Below are positions 32,331 through 44,700 of a stretch of DNA of 64,000 bases, piece after piece. This DNA comes from Haliclystus octoradiatus (Eukaryota > Cnidaria > Staurozoa > Stauromedusae > Haliclystidae), in NCBI GenBank assembly GCA_916610825.1, contig OU744451.1, forward strand, positions 6,493,345-6,557,344, read 5' to 3'. How positions within the stretch are numbered: the stretch's first letter is position 1; every line of letters begins with the position of its first letter. Under the pieces are notes generated by a model. The model was not told where the DNA came from. It was given only the letters and a program-made list of their open reading frames with translations, and did not search any database. A program made the position numbers and the translations under genes.

Positions 32331-34060
32331 CCTATTTAGATACAGATATGTACTCTCAAGATACAATGAAAATAATCAATTGTAATTGCCAATCATGTGA
32401 AATTTTGCTATGCTTTAAATTAAGATCTGAATGCTACTAACCAGAGCAAGATACACGAGGAGCTCCATCTGTCATCTCAGCATCATGTAGCATGTGATTA
32501 AGTGAGTGCAGAGTGTCCCATGAAAATAGTCAAAATTTTGCAATCATCATCATCATCATCATTATTGACAGCAATTTGTACAATAGGTTGATCAGAATCA
32601 CTGTCACATCGGTTGGATTAGGAACAGGATTGACAGGTGGCGGTTGGTTGATTGCTTAAGTAACAGAGGATACGTTGGTTTGGTTGCCTGTGCATGGGCT
32701 CTGCAAATGGATACCTTAAAAGAAAGCAAATTGTTGGATTTTAATTGATGAAAACAAATTTGAAATTCTATGATTTGTAAGATATGTTTACCTGACACTG
32801 GTAACGATGAGGAAAATCATGTGGACATTGTAATAATATTTATCTTGTTACCTAGTTTTTCCTGTGAGATTCTGACAGTCTTTTTTTCTAATTTAGTCAA
32901 ATAGCCATTTTTGGATCTTCTGTTACTTTGTTAAACAGTGAACCTAGTTCATTAAAAATATTATACCTTCTTTGCCAAAACAACCACTTTTCTGCTCCTA
33001 TTAGTTTACCACCAAATTTGCTCTTTTTGCTATTTATCTCAATCATTTATCCGCTAATTTTTGAACATGTTTGACACACTCTTATTTTGTAATTTCCATA
33101 TCATCCCCATGAGGCTTTGACAGGCACGAATGATCATAGCTTTTCGAGTCCCCGTCTGATAAAATTGTTCTATATCAAATCGTAATTCATCATCTACTAA
33201 ATAGTTATATCTTTATAATAGTTATATCTTTATAATATCTATAGATCGAAAAGTAAGACTTACAGATGGACCAAAGATACAGAAATTAATAAATTAAGAA
33301 GATGTACATATGGTACAAAATCATATAATTTCACTTCTAAATATCACATAGGGCTCACAGAAAGCTGGTTCAAAGCCCTTTACAAACTTCATTTAACATG
33401 GTCTTTTCACGTTATTTAACGTGGTCTTTCCATGTTCCATAATAATTTTGTGATGTACTGGCAACAAATGCTTTATGCAAAACGTATTTGCGCTCTTAAA
33501 CCTCTGTCCACAGTAAGTCAGGTTCTCTTGTGGCCATTCCCTGCAATGATGCAACCCTCATTTTCTGCATATATTGATCAGTGTAATGCTGATATATGTA
33601 CCCTGATTTGCGGTGTATCAATTAAATTAACTGGCATGCGATTCTTACTTACTTCACCAACGAATTTGCGAACAACGATGACAATGATTGTTCTTTGACA
33701 ATTTGCCCAAGATTGTCTTGACTCTTCAAAGTTTTTTCAAGCAGCATACGATACAGTCAGTATCGTAAGCTTGTATAAAATGTTTTCTGAGAATGGGAAC
33801 ACACAAATTGAATATTGTATTTGTTGGTTGCAGTCAGCTAGAATGTTTTCGTTGAGTCTTGATGGTGGTTGTTGTGTTACTGTGATCGGTGTTTGGTGTT
33901 GTGGCAGTTTTGGCGGTATGTGGGCATAAAAGTATACTGTAGTGCATAATCAAATGTTTCGTAATTGTATACTTCAAGTTCCGACACGTATCTTCATCAG
34001 TCATGGCCGGTAGTTTGAGATTGCTGCTGTCAAATACTTGAAAGTCTTGTGGATTTGCCA
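32331..34060. other. No gene resolved; possible further decayed exons
   Basis: Minus-strand frames at 32604..32798 and 33834..34061 and a plus frame at 33432..33698 have protein-like composition, but no family or consistent splice sites. Some may be N-terminal exons of the Helitron-like gene. A TTATATCTTTATAATAG word is repeated twice near 33205..33240. Confidence 0.3.
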
Positions 34061-34126
34061 TTTTAATAACATTGAGAAATGTTTTAATAACATTGAGAAA
34101 TGTTAGTTAATAACATTGAGAAATGT
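34061..34126 (+). repeat. Short tandem repeat, ~21 bp x 3
   Basis: Three copies of a TTAATAACATTGAGAAATGT unit in a row. It lies directly before (minus strand: upstream of) the frame at 33834..34061. No function is evident. Confidence 0.8.
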
Positions 34127-35701
34127 TGCTATAGTGGTGAATAGTACCTAATTTATTGGTTTAGGGTTATTTAATATGCATGTTTGATATTGTCGACACT
34201 CGTCACATTTCTGTCCCTATCTTTTCAATTTGAACTCTCTGTAGCACGACATACAGCTTCCACCATGAAATTTACGGAAGTTCCTGGTAAAGGTAGGTCT
34301 ATATCTGTTGAATCCATTTTTGGGTTCTCCAGGTAGCTTTAAAATGAAATGATAATTTTCAGAGGATTGAGCGTGTTGAATACTTTATGTGTATCATCGC
34401 CAGAAACGGTTTCTTCTGCAATCGAACTGTAAAATGCATTCCGAGCAGGAAGGTTTCTCTCTTTGAATAAATTTTCCAAGAATCAGAATATTCCTAATGA
34501 ATACACACCCTTTCTCTTCAACAATAACAACTTCTCTTTTAACAGTGTATGATTAGTATTTTTGTGAATTTGATGGTTTTTTGTAACTTTCAATTGATTT
34601 ATACTCAAATGATCCACAAATCTGCTCAAAACTTGAAGGAATAAACTACAAACAGCATAGAGTCAAGAAAAATTCAAAACTATCAATTTTGCATGTTATA
34701 TATTATTCCAATTGTTCCATATCTAACGAAATACATTGCCATGTCGAGCTTGTACTGCGCTGAGGATGTGATGTGTATTGTTACTTGTAAAGATTATGGA
34801 AATATTAAGAATCTTCATCTCCCAAACGGAATGAGCGGCACTTCGATAATTATGATTCATGATTGTGTACTTTACAGATATTTTTATCAGTATACCATCA
34901 AATTTTCGACTTTCCACAAAGAAAGCATTACTATTCATCACTAATTGATTTTTTATGTTCATCGGTAAGCAGCTCTATGCCCACAGATGAACTGAACATT
35001 GTCTTGATTACTACCACCTCTTTCTTTGAGATGATCTAAACGAAAAAATATTCCATGGTATATTATCCTCTCAAGATCACTAAAAATCCATAACTCATCC
35101 ATAATCCATCACTAAATTTGTGTTCAATGTAAATGACAAGTTTGTCTCTATTTATATGTTTCGAAAGAGTTATTAATATTTTTATAGCTAAATGTAATGA
35201 GTAATAAAATGATGTACAGCGTGTATAAATGAGTTTCGTATGTCTATATAAAATGTATGTGAAGGTAACCATAAATTGTCTCTTATAGCTAAAATGTAAT
35301 CTAATTTGAATAGATATTTAACTACAAAGATTCACAATGCTACTTTTGGCAAAGTTCATGATATATACACATAGATCTAACAGATAACATCATGCAACAT
35401 CATCCACACATTTTCAATGTGCATCTTGATTTATATATCAATCAACAATTGAGTATACTGTGCATCACTGATCCATTCTTTAATTTAAAGCTGCGGTTTG
35501 TTAATGGATGATTATGTTGTTGTTGTTCTAGTGATTAAGATTTGGATAAAACTCTCCAATTAATATCAGTAAGGTATTATTATCAGAATGAGAACCCAAA
35601 TAATGATTACAAGCAGCGTTATCTCCAAATAGCATTTCTTTACATAATTACATGTTATCTTGAGTTAAGATACCAATCAATAACATGTTCTCCTCCCACT
35701 A
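34127..35701. other. Intergenic DNA, nothing supported
   Basis: AT-rich. Open frames of 66-83 codons overlap on opposite strands near 34700..34960 and show no family resemblance. Confidence 0.45.
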
Positions 35702-35844
35702 CAGTGAAACCTGTATATAACGGCCAGCTTTGAGAGGTAGATAAATTGACCATTATAGACAGGTGGCCTTTATATACAGGTTTGATTCAATAGAAAATAC
35801 TATTTTAGTCATTGCAAGAGTGACAGTTATAACAGGTTTGACTG
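35702..35844 (+). mobile_element. Tc1/mariner-like MITE, copy 2
   Basis: 143 bp between TA dinucleotides (35700..35701, 35845..35846). Ends are CAGTGAAACCTGTATATAAC and GTTATAACAGGTTTGACTG. Same family and orientation as 7140..7316, with an internal deletion of roughly 30 bp before the right end. Confidence 0.82.
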
Positions 35845-38470
35845 TATATTATTGACTGTATATAATACCGTGAATTGATAATGCCCCTCTCCAGTTACAA
35901 CATCTTAGATATCATTAACCTTCAAACAAACCAATGTAAATGTTTATAATTAATAAGAAGGTTGAACGATGGAATAAACGAGAAGAATTAAGAAAGATGA
36001 GTTATGATCAATTTTCAATATTAAAAACAGTATTAAATAAAGTTAATTACTTACCTCTGTATCTAGATGTATGTGATTCTCTTTTTCAAAATAATCAATT
36101 AAATCACCAGCCATGACAACATCCTTTTCTACATTATTTGTAGCGCATTGACGGTGTTGCTTTAAGTATGTTTTTTATTTAAATCAAACATCACATTGTT
36201 CACATATGTCCACAATTTTTTCTTTTGTACCAGCAGTATTTCGTATTTTAATTCTGATTGGATTGTATATATATATATATATTATATAATTTTGAGTTAT
36301 GCTATTTTTATGATACATAAATGTGAAATAATTTTGATATACAAAAAAATACTAGATAGCACGACACATCGATACACGTGTACACATAGAGCGTGAAAAC
36401 TTGAGTATTAAAGTATTAATTAAGCAGATGTTGGCAAATATATACAAATACAACATGAAGATAATAATAAATTACATGTTCAAAATTTAAAGGCTTTTCC
36501 ATTCACAGAGTCATATGTTAGCAAGATATCTTTTCCCTTGGTTTGCAGTACCTCCAAAAATACAACTTCAAGGACGGAGGTGTCATGATCAAGCAAATTC
36601 AAAGGCATACCCACTTCTTTATGATAAATTGTTAGCCAACTAATCATGCAGTTTTGCAGGAGATGATTTGGATTTGATTTGTAATGTCGTACATACTACT
36701 TCTCATCCTTGTAATCATTGTAATTGTTGTATCATCATTGTAATCATCTCACTTGGATGAAAATGTCTTTTCCTAATCACTCCATCGCACACTCCTCTAG
36801 CCTCAACATTGTTCTTTGTCTAAGACGATTTCCAATTGTGACATTCTTAAAGTCCACTTTGGAGAAACAATTTTGCAACTTCTATTTTTTGACACATGAC
36901 TGACGCTTTGGATCGTTCCCTTCACCTCTTCCATTGCCTCTGGTAACAGTAGAATATCATTGTAGCTGGCAAACTGTAACATTTACTGTAAGATGCAATA
37001 GATAATAATTACAGTGTCATAGAAGTATCCAGATTTTCTTCTACAAAGCTTTGGAAGAACATCGATATTTATTTTGTCTACATCACTAGGTACCTCATCA
37101 AAAGTTCTTCTGATTGACCCAGATCACTTTTTCTTTGGTTCTCCTATGGGCTTGAGCCCTTTCTAAGTTACTTACATCAGTGAACTATCTATAATATCTC
37201 AAATGATAAAACAAATGTTTCTAACTTAAGATCTGCGTCATCATTGCAATAATCCAAAGGAATATTTTCAAGTGTTTTAACAGTTGTGTCGTTGGATTCT
37301 CCTGATTTCTCTAGCCATTGAGCTCTTCTCTCATAAAAACGAGAGAAAGCTGTTTCTGTAAATGATTGCAACTGATCTTCGATACATGTACCTTTGTAAT
37401 GGATCTAGCAAAACCGACTTGCTGGAGGATGTCCTACCATATCATGCAGCATCATTTTTTCTAAAAATATCTCAATTCAACCCGTACAATCAAGAATGCT
37501 ATTAAACGTTTGTATTTTCTTTAAGCCTTATGACTTTATATTATATGTTTTAGTTTAAGTGTAAACATACAACTGGCAATTTTTGACAAATTAAAGTTAA
37601 ATGTGCGCAAATTCTCAAACAATTAGATTACATATTTAAAGGTGATTATTTTCCACAAAAAATCAATTTTCTTATTTACGACTCCTCATTAATCCCTTCT
37701 TCTCTCTCCACTTGTCTTTTATTGTTCACACGCTTTGCTTTCTAATAATCTTGAGCTTATAGCTTGCAGTAAAACTTTGACAGGAGGGTTTCAACTCCAT
37801 TTTGCATAGATTTGGCACTCCTTCTTTTGTGACGTAAAATTAGCTTAGTCTCATTCCATTTTTAACACTTTGTTTGATCCTGTGATGTGCCTCATCGTAT
37901 CATCATCAATTTGATGCATACAAATTAGTATAGAGAACTATCACTAGTTGACACTTGCACACATTGAATATATTTTTGAGTGAATTCAAATTGATCATCG
38001 CTCAAGGCATTAGCGTTCAGCATGAATGGAAGGGAGTCTATAAAATCAAAAATACCAAATTTTCAAATTGATTAAACTTTTGCAGTTGCCAGTAATGACT
38101 TTAATCTTCTCATGTCATGGTTTGACAGCAGAAAGGATTAAATTGAATTCATGATGAGACACACCGTGGAGGACAACATTTAACTTGGAGTTGTTAACAA
38201 CATATTGATACTGTAAGTTACAGTGATGGTGTGCTTCTTTTTTCTCTTTTCTTTTGGTAGACAACTATTAAGATACAAATGAGCAAGCCACTTTCTGGCG
38301 CTGGCTGGCTAGCTGTTAGAGACCTGGTAAAAAGAGCACTTTTAATAGTAAATATTTAGGATACTTTTTACTTATTTCACACAAGGTGGTACAAAATAGG
38401 ATCTTGAAGTTGATATGTAAATCAATACCTAAACGTGGCTTGATAGTTTGATTCAAAAGAATCCCAAATT
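35845..38470. other. Intergenic DNA with a microsatellite and a dispersed repeat
   Basis: A TA tract lies near 36267..36285. The dispersed repeat copy is at 36638..36709. A minus-strand frame at 37189..37371 is coding-like but short and unidentified. No gene is supported. Confidence 0.45.
36638..36709 (+). repeat. Dispersed repeat, copy B
   Basis: Matches 7588..7660 from AACTAATCATGCAGTTTTGC to the CATACTACTT end, with few differences, in the same orientation. Non-coding. Confidence 0.6.
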
Positions 38471-39190
38471 TCAATTCTCCATAATCTGGATAAAGGGAAT
38501 TAATTGTTCCATTGGTGGCGGAAGCAAGAGCAGAGAAAGAGGCAGAGCAATATTTTTTGGAACTGTGCTACCACGTGCGTCAATTTCCCTGATCCTCTTA
38601 CGGTCAACTCTTGCTAATAACGTTGAAGTATTTCCCTCTAAATCTATACCAAGATTATTTAAAAACTTTTTCAAGGCAGAAGAGCTATCATTAAATACTT
38701 AGGACAGCATTTGCTGCTGCAACATCAAGGAGAGCCTTCTCTGAAAAAGTAGCTTTCAAGCACAACGCCCATATCAGTGAATTCAGCGCTTCACAGCGAT
38801 TCTGCATGTAACCACCAAGGCAACCCTTCAAAAGTTCATTTCAAGATAATCTGGTATAAATAGGCAAGACCACGTCTAAAACTGCTTCTGGTAACGGATT
38901 ATCGTATTCCTTTTTCTCAGTTTTAGCTTGATGATATTTGCACCATTTATCTATTCCATTTGGGCAATATTTGTGTTGTGGTTTGTCGTCACTCGAAGCA
39001 GAATGGTACAATCCAGCAAGAACTTCTTCTTTCATACCAGCCAAATCATCTTTATGCCTCCAAATAGCTAAACCATAATAAACTTGCAACCTGCCAATTT
39101 TGTCTTTTGTCAACCTGCCACACCCTCCTATTGATGTACCGTCGCTAAGCTCTTTCTTCCCATGACAGGCTTTCATCTTTCCTAGCACTG
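38471..39190 (-). pseudogene. Mutator-like transposase-domain protein relic
   Basis: On the minus strand 39188..38841 reads LGKMKACHGKKELSDGT, then GRLTKDKIGRLQVYYGLAI, LAGLYHSASSDDKPQHKYCP and WCKYHQAK. A frame change near 38840 leads into CLGGYMQNRCEALNSLIW, and another near 38680 into KKFLNNLGIDLEG. The order matches a transposase-like domain found in many multicopy invertebrate proteins: KLT..I..LQ.YYG.AIR, H..CP....WC, N.S.N..IW. It is annotated in databases as Mutator-like. Only this portion is left and it is frameshifted, so it is a dead fragment. No terminal repeats were found. Confidence 0.6.
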
Positions 39191-39312
39191 TACCAATCCT
39201 TTTCTGTACATTGCCTTCACGTTCAATTTTTTTATTTATTTGTCTCCATATGACCCACTCTCATTGATAATTGAAAATGACTTGCTGTCTGTCTGACTTG
39301 CTGTCTTGCTGA

Positions 39313-42204
39313 ATGACTTCATGTCATTCCAAAATGGCGTTGTGGTGTGCGGTTATACTCGCAATTATGTTGATTTTTTGTGTTCCTGGACCTGCTGAAG
39401 CTAAATTAGCAGACGAGTTTTTTAAAACAAGAGGTTTAAAATTGTTACATCAAAATGCAAGAGGTTTGTTATCAAACTTTCAAGCTATAGAAAAGTTTAT
39501 GCACAGTTACAAAGACATCGATATCTTGGCAATAACTGAAACTCACATAAACAACGAATCCGAAGAAGTTTTATTTGAAATTCCCAATTATCAATTTGTT
39601 GCCAATAATAGAAAAAGAGGGCAAGGAGGTGGAGTTGGAATATATGTTAAAAATGGACTACAGTGGAAAAGGCGCACTGAATTAGAGAGAAACTCAACGG
39701 AATGTTTATGGTTGGAAATTTTATCAAGAAAGCAAAATCTTTTCTTATCGCTTGTTATTATCGTCCTCCAAACAGCTCAAAACATCTGTCGAATGATTTC
39801 AACACTGAATTCAACGAATCGTTAATTGCTGCACAAAAGGAACAAAGAGAAATCATCATCCTCGGGGATTTCAACGCAAATTTTCTCAACACCAACGATA
39901 ACAAAGAGTTGAAAACAATTTTAAACTTGAATGGTTTTGAGCAAATGGTCTCTGAACCAACAAGAATCACTCAGACAACAGAAACAATAATTGATTTAAT
40001 TTTAACAAACAATCCAATGAATATAAATGAAGTTATTGTAACACCATTGTCAATTGGAGATCACAAACTGATTGGTTGTATAAGAAAGCTGAACTGCAAA
40101 AGATACACATCTAGATCAGTAATCTCGCGAGATTACAAAAATTACGATGCTGGTAAATTAGCTGAAGACTTGAAACTAATAAACTGGGGATTACTCTACG
40201 ACTGCAATAACATTGAACTAGCTGCGAACACTTTCACAAAGACTTTGAAAGATATTTTTGATAAACACGCGCCTTTCAAAAGCAAAACAATTAAAGGAAA
40301 ACCAGCTCCGTGGTTAAAAGTGGATTTGCGAAAATTAATGAACGAACGAGATCAAGCGTTAAGAAAAGCACGCAAAACCAAGTCCCAAGAAGATTTTCAA
40401 GTGTTGTAAAAGATCTGAAGTCAAAGTTTACCACGATGATAGATTATGTATGGCGTAAGATACCAGTCTGCAAAAAAACCAATGAAATCTTCCGGTTTTC
40501 ATATGTTTCCAAAATGTTTGTTGAGAAACAATTAAAAGCGCTGAAAAGAAATAAATCCATGGGACTTGACGAACTTCCACCAGGAATGATCAAGACTGTG
40601 CTGAGCAAATATCGAAGCCTCTTGCATATATTAGCAACCTATCTATCACTTCTGGAGAAATACCATCAATCTGGAAAAAAGCAAAAATAATACCAATACA
40701 CAAAAGCGGAGATAAAAAGCCAGAAAACTATCGTCCTATTTCTATACTGCCGATATTCTCTAAAATCATTGAACGAGCTGTTCATAGGCAATTATTGGAC
40801 TTTTTAGAGGCTAATAAGCTTTTGACCAACGCACAATTCGGCTATCGACATCAACGTTCAACAAAACTTGCGTCAACCTTTTGTTTGATGATATCAGAAA
40901 AAGTATTGACAATGGTCACATGGTAGGAGCTGTATATATCGATTTAACTAAAGCGTTTGATACTATTGGACATGGTCTATTACTGCACAAGCTACAGGAG
41001 TACGTAATTTCTGGACTAGAATTAGAGTGGTTCACTAATTACCTTTTTAATAGAGATCAAGTTGTTTGCGTTGATAAAGCATTGTCTACGAAGCATCAAT
41101 TGTTAAGCGGTGTGCCGCAAGGGTCGATACTTGGACCCTTGCTGTTCATCATATTCTTCAATGACTTCCCTGATTGCGTGAAACACAGCAGGGTCGTCAA
41201 GTATGCTGATGACACGGTGATTTATGTAAACGGAAAAGAAAAGGAAAACATCGAACATTTACTAAACCAGGATTTAGAGAGCGTTGCGGAGTATTTTGAT
41301 AACAATGAACTCATTATCAACCTTAAAAGGGGGAAAACTGAAGCAATGATATTTGGCACCGCTAAACGATTGCAAACAACTAATAAAGAACTTGATTTAT
41401 CTTACAAAGGACAAAAATAATCAACGTTTCAGAATATAAATACTTGGGAAACATCGTTGATCGTCATCTTAACTTCAACAAAAACTTCGACAAGATTTAC
41501 AAAAAGGCAAGCGGCAGGCTCAGGTTACTAAAACGACTCCGTTGCTTTTTGACTTAAGATGCCGCCTACAGAATATACATAATGATGATTGTTCCATTGC
41601 TGACATACAGAGGGCCGGTGAAGTTGGCGTACACTAAAACACAGGAAAGTCGATTTCCTTCCTTAGAACGACGAGCGAAACAAATAATTGGGAGATCTGT
41701 ACCAAGCATATTAAACTCGATCAAGGAGGAGGCACTTCTGATAGTTAAACGCTCTTTGGAAAACGAAGTATGTACCAACTTTGAAGGCTACTTTCAAATT
41801 CGAGAACATCAGGTGGTTACTCGTAACAAGGGGTATGTTCTCGTTCTTCCGAAAGTCAAGCTGGAACTTGGTAAACAATCATTCAACTACAGCGGTGCAA
41901 AGATATTCAATGAACTACCACTGTCTGTCAGAAAGGCAACTACTACCAGTGCTTTTGATAAACTCCTTAAAGAATTTTTTGAAAGTTAATCTTAAACACA
42001 CACAACAATACTATTAATTTGTTAACTCTTCTACATACTTGATATTATCTTTTTACCAGTGCTTTTATATTAAGATCTTAATTTATTTTCTTTTTGACTT
42101 TTGTTTTTAAACAGGTGGAACATTGATAACAGCTGTAAATATTTTTTTACGTAGCTGAAGTTTTTAACCTGTATAAAAATTCATTATTATTATTATTATT
42201 ATTG
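39313..42204 (+). mobile_element. Near full-length CR1/Jockey-type LINE, frame-broken
   Basis: The order is endonuclease then reverse transcriptase. The EEP endonuclease begins LKLLHQNARGLLSN, with ITETHIN, then (after a frame change near 39720) CYYRPPN, LGDFNAN and a GDHKLI end. The RT follows in several frames: NKSMGLDELP, YRPISILPIFSK (~40735), AVYIDLTKAFD (40930), GVPQGSILGPLLF (41110) and YADDTVIY (41205). The C-terminal tail LPLSVRKATTTSAFDKLL ends at 41989. The 3' end is an (ATT)n tract at 42180..42204, as in CR1-like LINEs. At least three frameshifts or stops make it inactive. The first ORF begins with a secretory-signal-like segment ending PGPAEA. The 5' limit is set at the first ATG and may lie further upstream. 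Confidence 0.88.
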
Positions 42205-43539
42205 TCTCCATCCCCAATATAACCTGATTTACTTGAGCTTTCTCCCTTCTTCTGATCTTGCAAATATTCGTTTTAATCCCTCTTGTTCCATAGAAGGAGC
42301 ATACCCTTGCCTATGATTGCTTAATTGGTCCATCAGATTTATTTTCCTAATGTACACATGCTGACCAGCCTTTGTTTTGCGTTTCGTTTCAATCTCAAAA
42401 GATATTGCTGTAAATCCCTTCTTCCGCCATGTCCCATTCAACATGCATTGCATTCGATGATTTTCATATTTGATTCAGAATAGAAGCTATGCTCTTCTTC
42501 TGCTTGCTTTGACAACCTTCTCAGCACTATTTTTCACACAATTCAAATTTGCATTATATGAATCTCTGGACATAGGTGATCACATATTCATCATACAATC
42601 AAACCTGTTATAACGGTCACCTCTATACAGCGGCCACCTGTCTATAGTAGTCACCCTTGCAATGTCAAAAATGGTATTTTCTATTGAGTCAACCTGTATA
42701 TAAAGGCCACCTGTCTATAGTGATCAATTTATCTACCTCTCAAGACTGGTCGTTATATACAGGTTTCACTGTAGCACAGAATTTATCCTGTCCAGATTTT
42801 CCATTTCCATCCTAGCTAACACAGCTCTGCTGTTCACTTTGGAGGCTTTTGAAGTTTTGCATTCACCAGATGTGTAGAGCTCAGACACAGCACAACAATA
42901 ATGACATTTGTAACAATCAGGGATCCTAAACCTTGTTTTCTCTCAATGTTTTCTTATAACAATTTGAAACTTTGCATTTCTTACATATTGAGGCGGCATC
43001 AAGCATGGTCTGAAAAATTCTCATGTCAAAAGGTATAAATCCCTCTAATCGATGGTAAAAGTAAGCTGTTATTTGAATCTAAGCTTGAACCAAATGTTTA
43101 CCACTAGCACCTAGGAACGAGCCTATATCAACAAAACATCTAAACATTTTTGAAAATAGTTTAATATTTTTGGCCAGACAGTGAGCTTAATGTGTTATAT
43201 ATACTAGACAATGATCAATTGTATCATTTGGCAGATCCTTACATACAAGACACTTCCAGATAGTAGAGGCAGAGTGTAGATTGGGATTAGTAACAAGGTT
43301 TTCTTGGCACGCTTCGTTGTACCCTTCTTTGCAAGCAGGACGTTCCGTAACCGCTTCATTGATGTTCTTGGTATAGTCTAGTCCTCCTGTAGAAAAAAGG
43401 TCAAACCTAAAAGAAATATAATATGAGGACAATATAAAGTTTCTACCTGAATCCTTGAAAGAATTTTTGGCTATAGTTATCACTAGCAAATATTCAGCAG
43501 TAAAGATTGCGTCCATTGGTTAAGATGTTATTCAATCTG
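42205..43539. other. Mixed DNA with a MITE and unassigned coding-like pieces
   Basis: Contains the Tc1-like MITE at 42596..42771. Minus-strand frames at 42229..42453 (basic, GTWRKKGFTAISFEIETK) and 43187..43516 (with IWKCLVCKDLPNDTIDHC) look like protein pieces, but I cannot place them in a family. Confidence 0.3.
42596..42771 (-). mobile_element. Tc1/mariner-like MITE, copy 3 (inverted)
   Basis: 176 bp between TA dinucleotides (42594..42595, 42772..42773). Ends CAATCAAACCTGTTATAACG and GTTATATACAGGTTTCACTG. This is the reverse orientation of the copies at 7140 and 35702. Confidence 0.82.
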
Positions 43540-44700
43540 CTTGTCCAAGAGTTATTTTAACACCTCTCCAGCTTGGTTTAGGCGTACATCTGCACCACAT
43601 GTTTGGTTCAAAATTTCTGATCAACACTCTTTATAAAATGGGTTTCTGCTGCTCTTATAATACTGTTCTGAAATTTGAAAAAAGTGCTGCAATGAGCAAT
43701 AATTCTGAGATAGCTGGTTATGCTCCAGGTCATTTTATCCAATATGTTGCTGACAATGTAGATCACAATGTTCGAACAATAGATGGAAAACATACTGCAT
43801 GGGGATTATTGCATCGAGCACACCCAAAAGTTTCAAACAATTTAGAATTCCTAAGCTTGCATCTTCAATTGTTAAGTCTTCTGAGTTGCTCAAAAACAGT
43901 GAAATTGTAATCGAACAATTCTTCTTGGCAGTTGAACCCACAAAGAAAATGAGATTTGATAAGCTAGCTACTGGTATCGTGTCACCTGATTACGAATCAA
44001 ATGTTGACTTTCTTTGGAAAGTATCACCATTCTTCAGATCACCATCATTGTCATGGGCTGGAATGATGCAAATGATTAAAAAAGGGGATCACCATGGACC
44101 CTCTACAATTACATTCCTACCAATGATTGATTTGGATCCTACTAATCTTGGCTGTATTTATTCAACACTATTATATGTTGGTGATCATACCAAGAGATAT
44201 AACTCAGTACCGGTTTTCACTTTTGATCAACCTCTGTTGTGGAAAGCTACAGTTATTATTGAAAGCTCACCAAGCAGTAGTGCACTCAATAACATTACCT
44301 TACTACTAGGTGGGCTTCACACGTTAATGAGTTTCTTTGTTGTATTGGTCGTTTCATTGGAGGAGCCGGATTAAAAAAGATATTTGATCTATTTTATGCT
44401 GAACATACTGTACCACACATGTTGTCTGGCAAGGCAATTGATAGGGCACTCCGTTGTCATTTTCTTGTGGACTTATGTTTAAATATTTTAATTGCTAATG
44501 ATTTCTTTAATGTTAGAAATCGTTTCTGTTCAGATATATCTGCTGATATAGAATGATAACGATGAGCATCAGAATAGCAGTGATTTTAGTGATACGCTTA
44601 GTGCAGCAAAGTTGGTGTTTGGTGAGTTTTTATTGGGGAACATTAGTGAATCCGATTGTGACGAATGTTCTTCAATAAAATTTATCAAAGATTAATTACT
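43540..44700 (+). pseudogene. Relic of an unclassified multicopy invertebrate gene family
   Basis: Frame 1 (43599..~43795) ends YVADNVDHNVRTIDGKHTAWG. The frame changes and continues MGIIASSTPKSF, SWAGMMQMIKKG, TFLPMIDLDPTNLGCIYST and FTFDQPLLWKA. After another shift near 44345 it reads FIGGAGLKKIFDLFYA and HMLSGKAIDRALRCH. I recall proteins with this exact order (VDHN..LDG, FLPMID, FDQPLYWKA, MLSGKA..RA.RGH) as highly repeated in cnidarian and mollusc genomes, probably transposon-borne. The enzymatic role is unknown to me. The two frameshifts make this copy a pseudogene. Confidence 0.6.
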
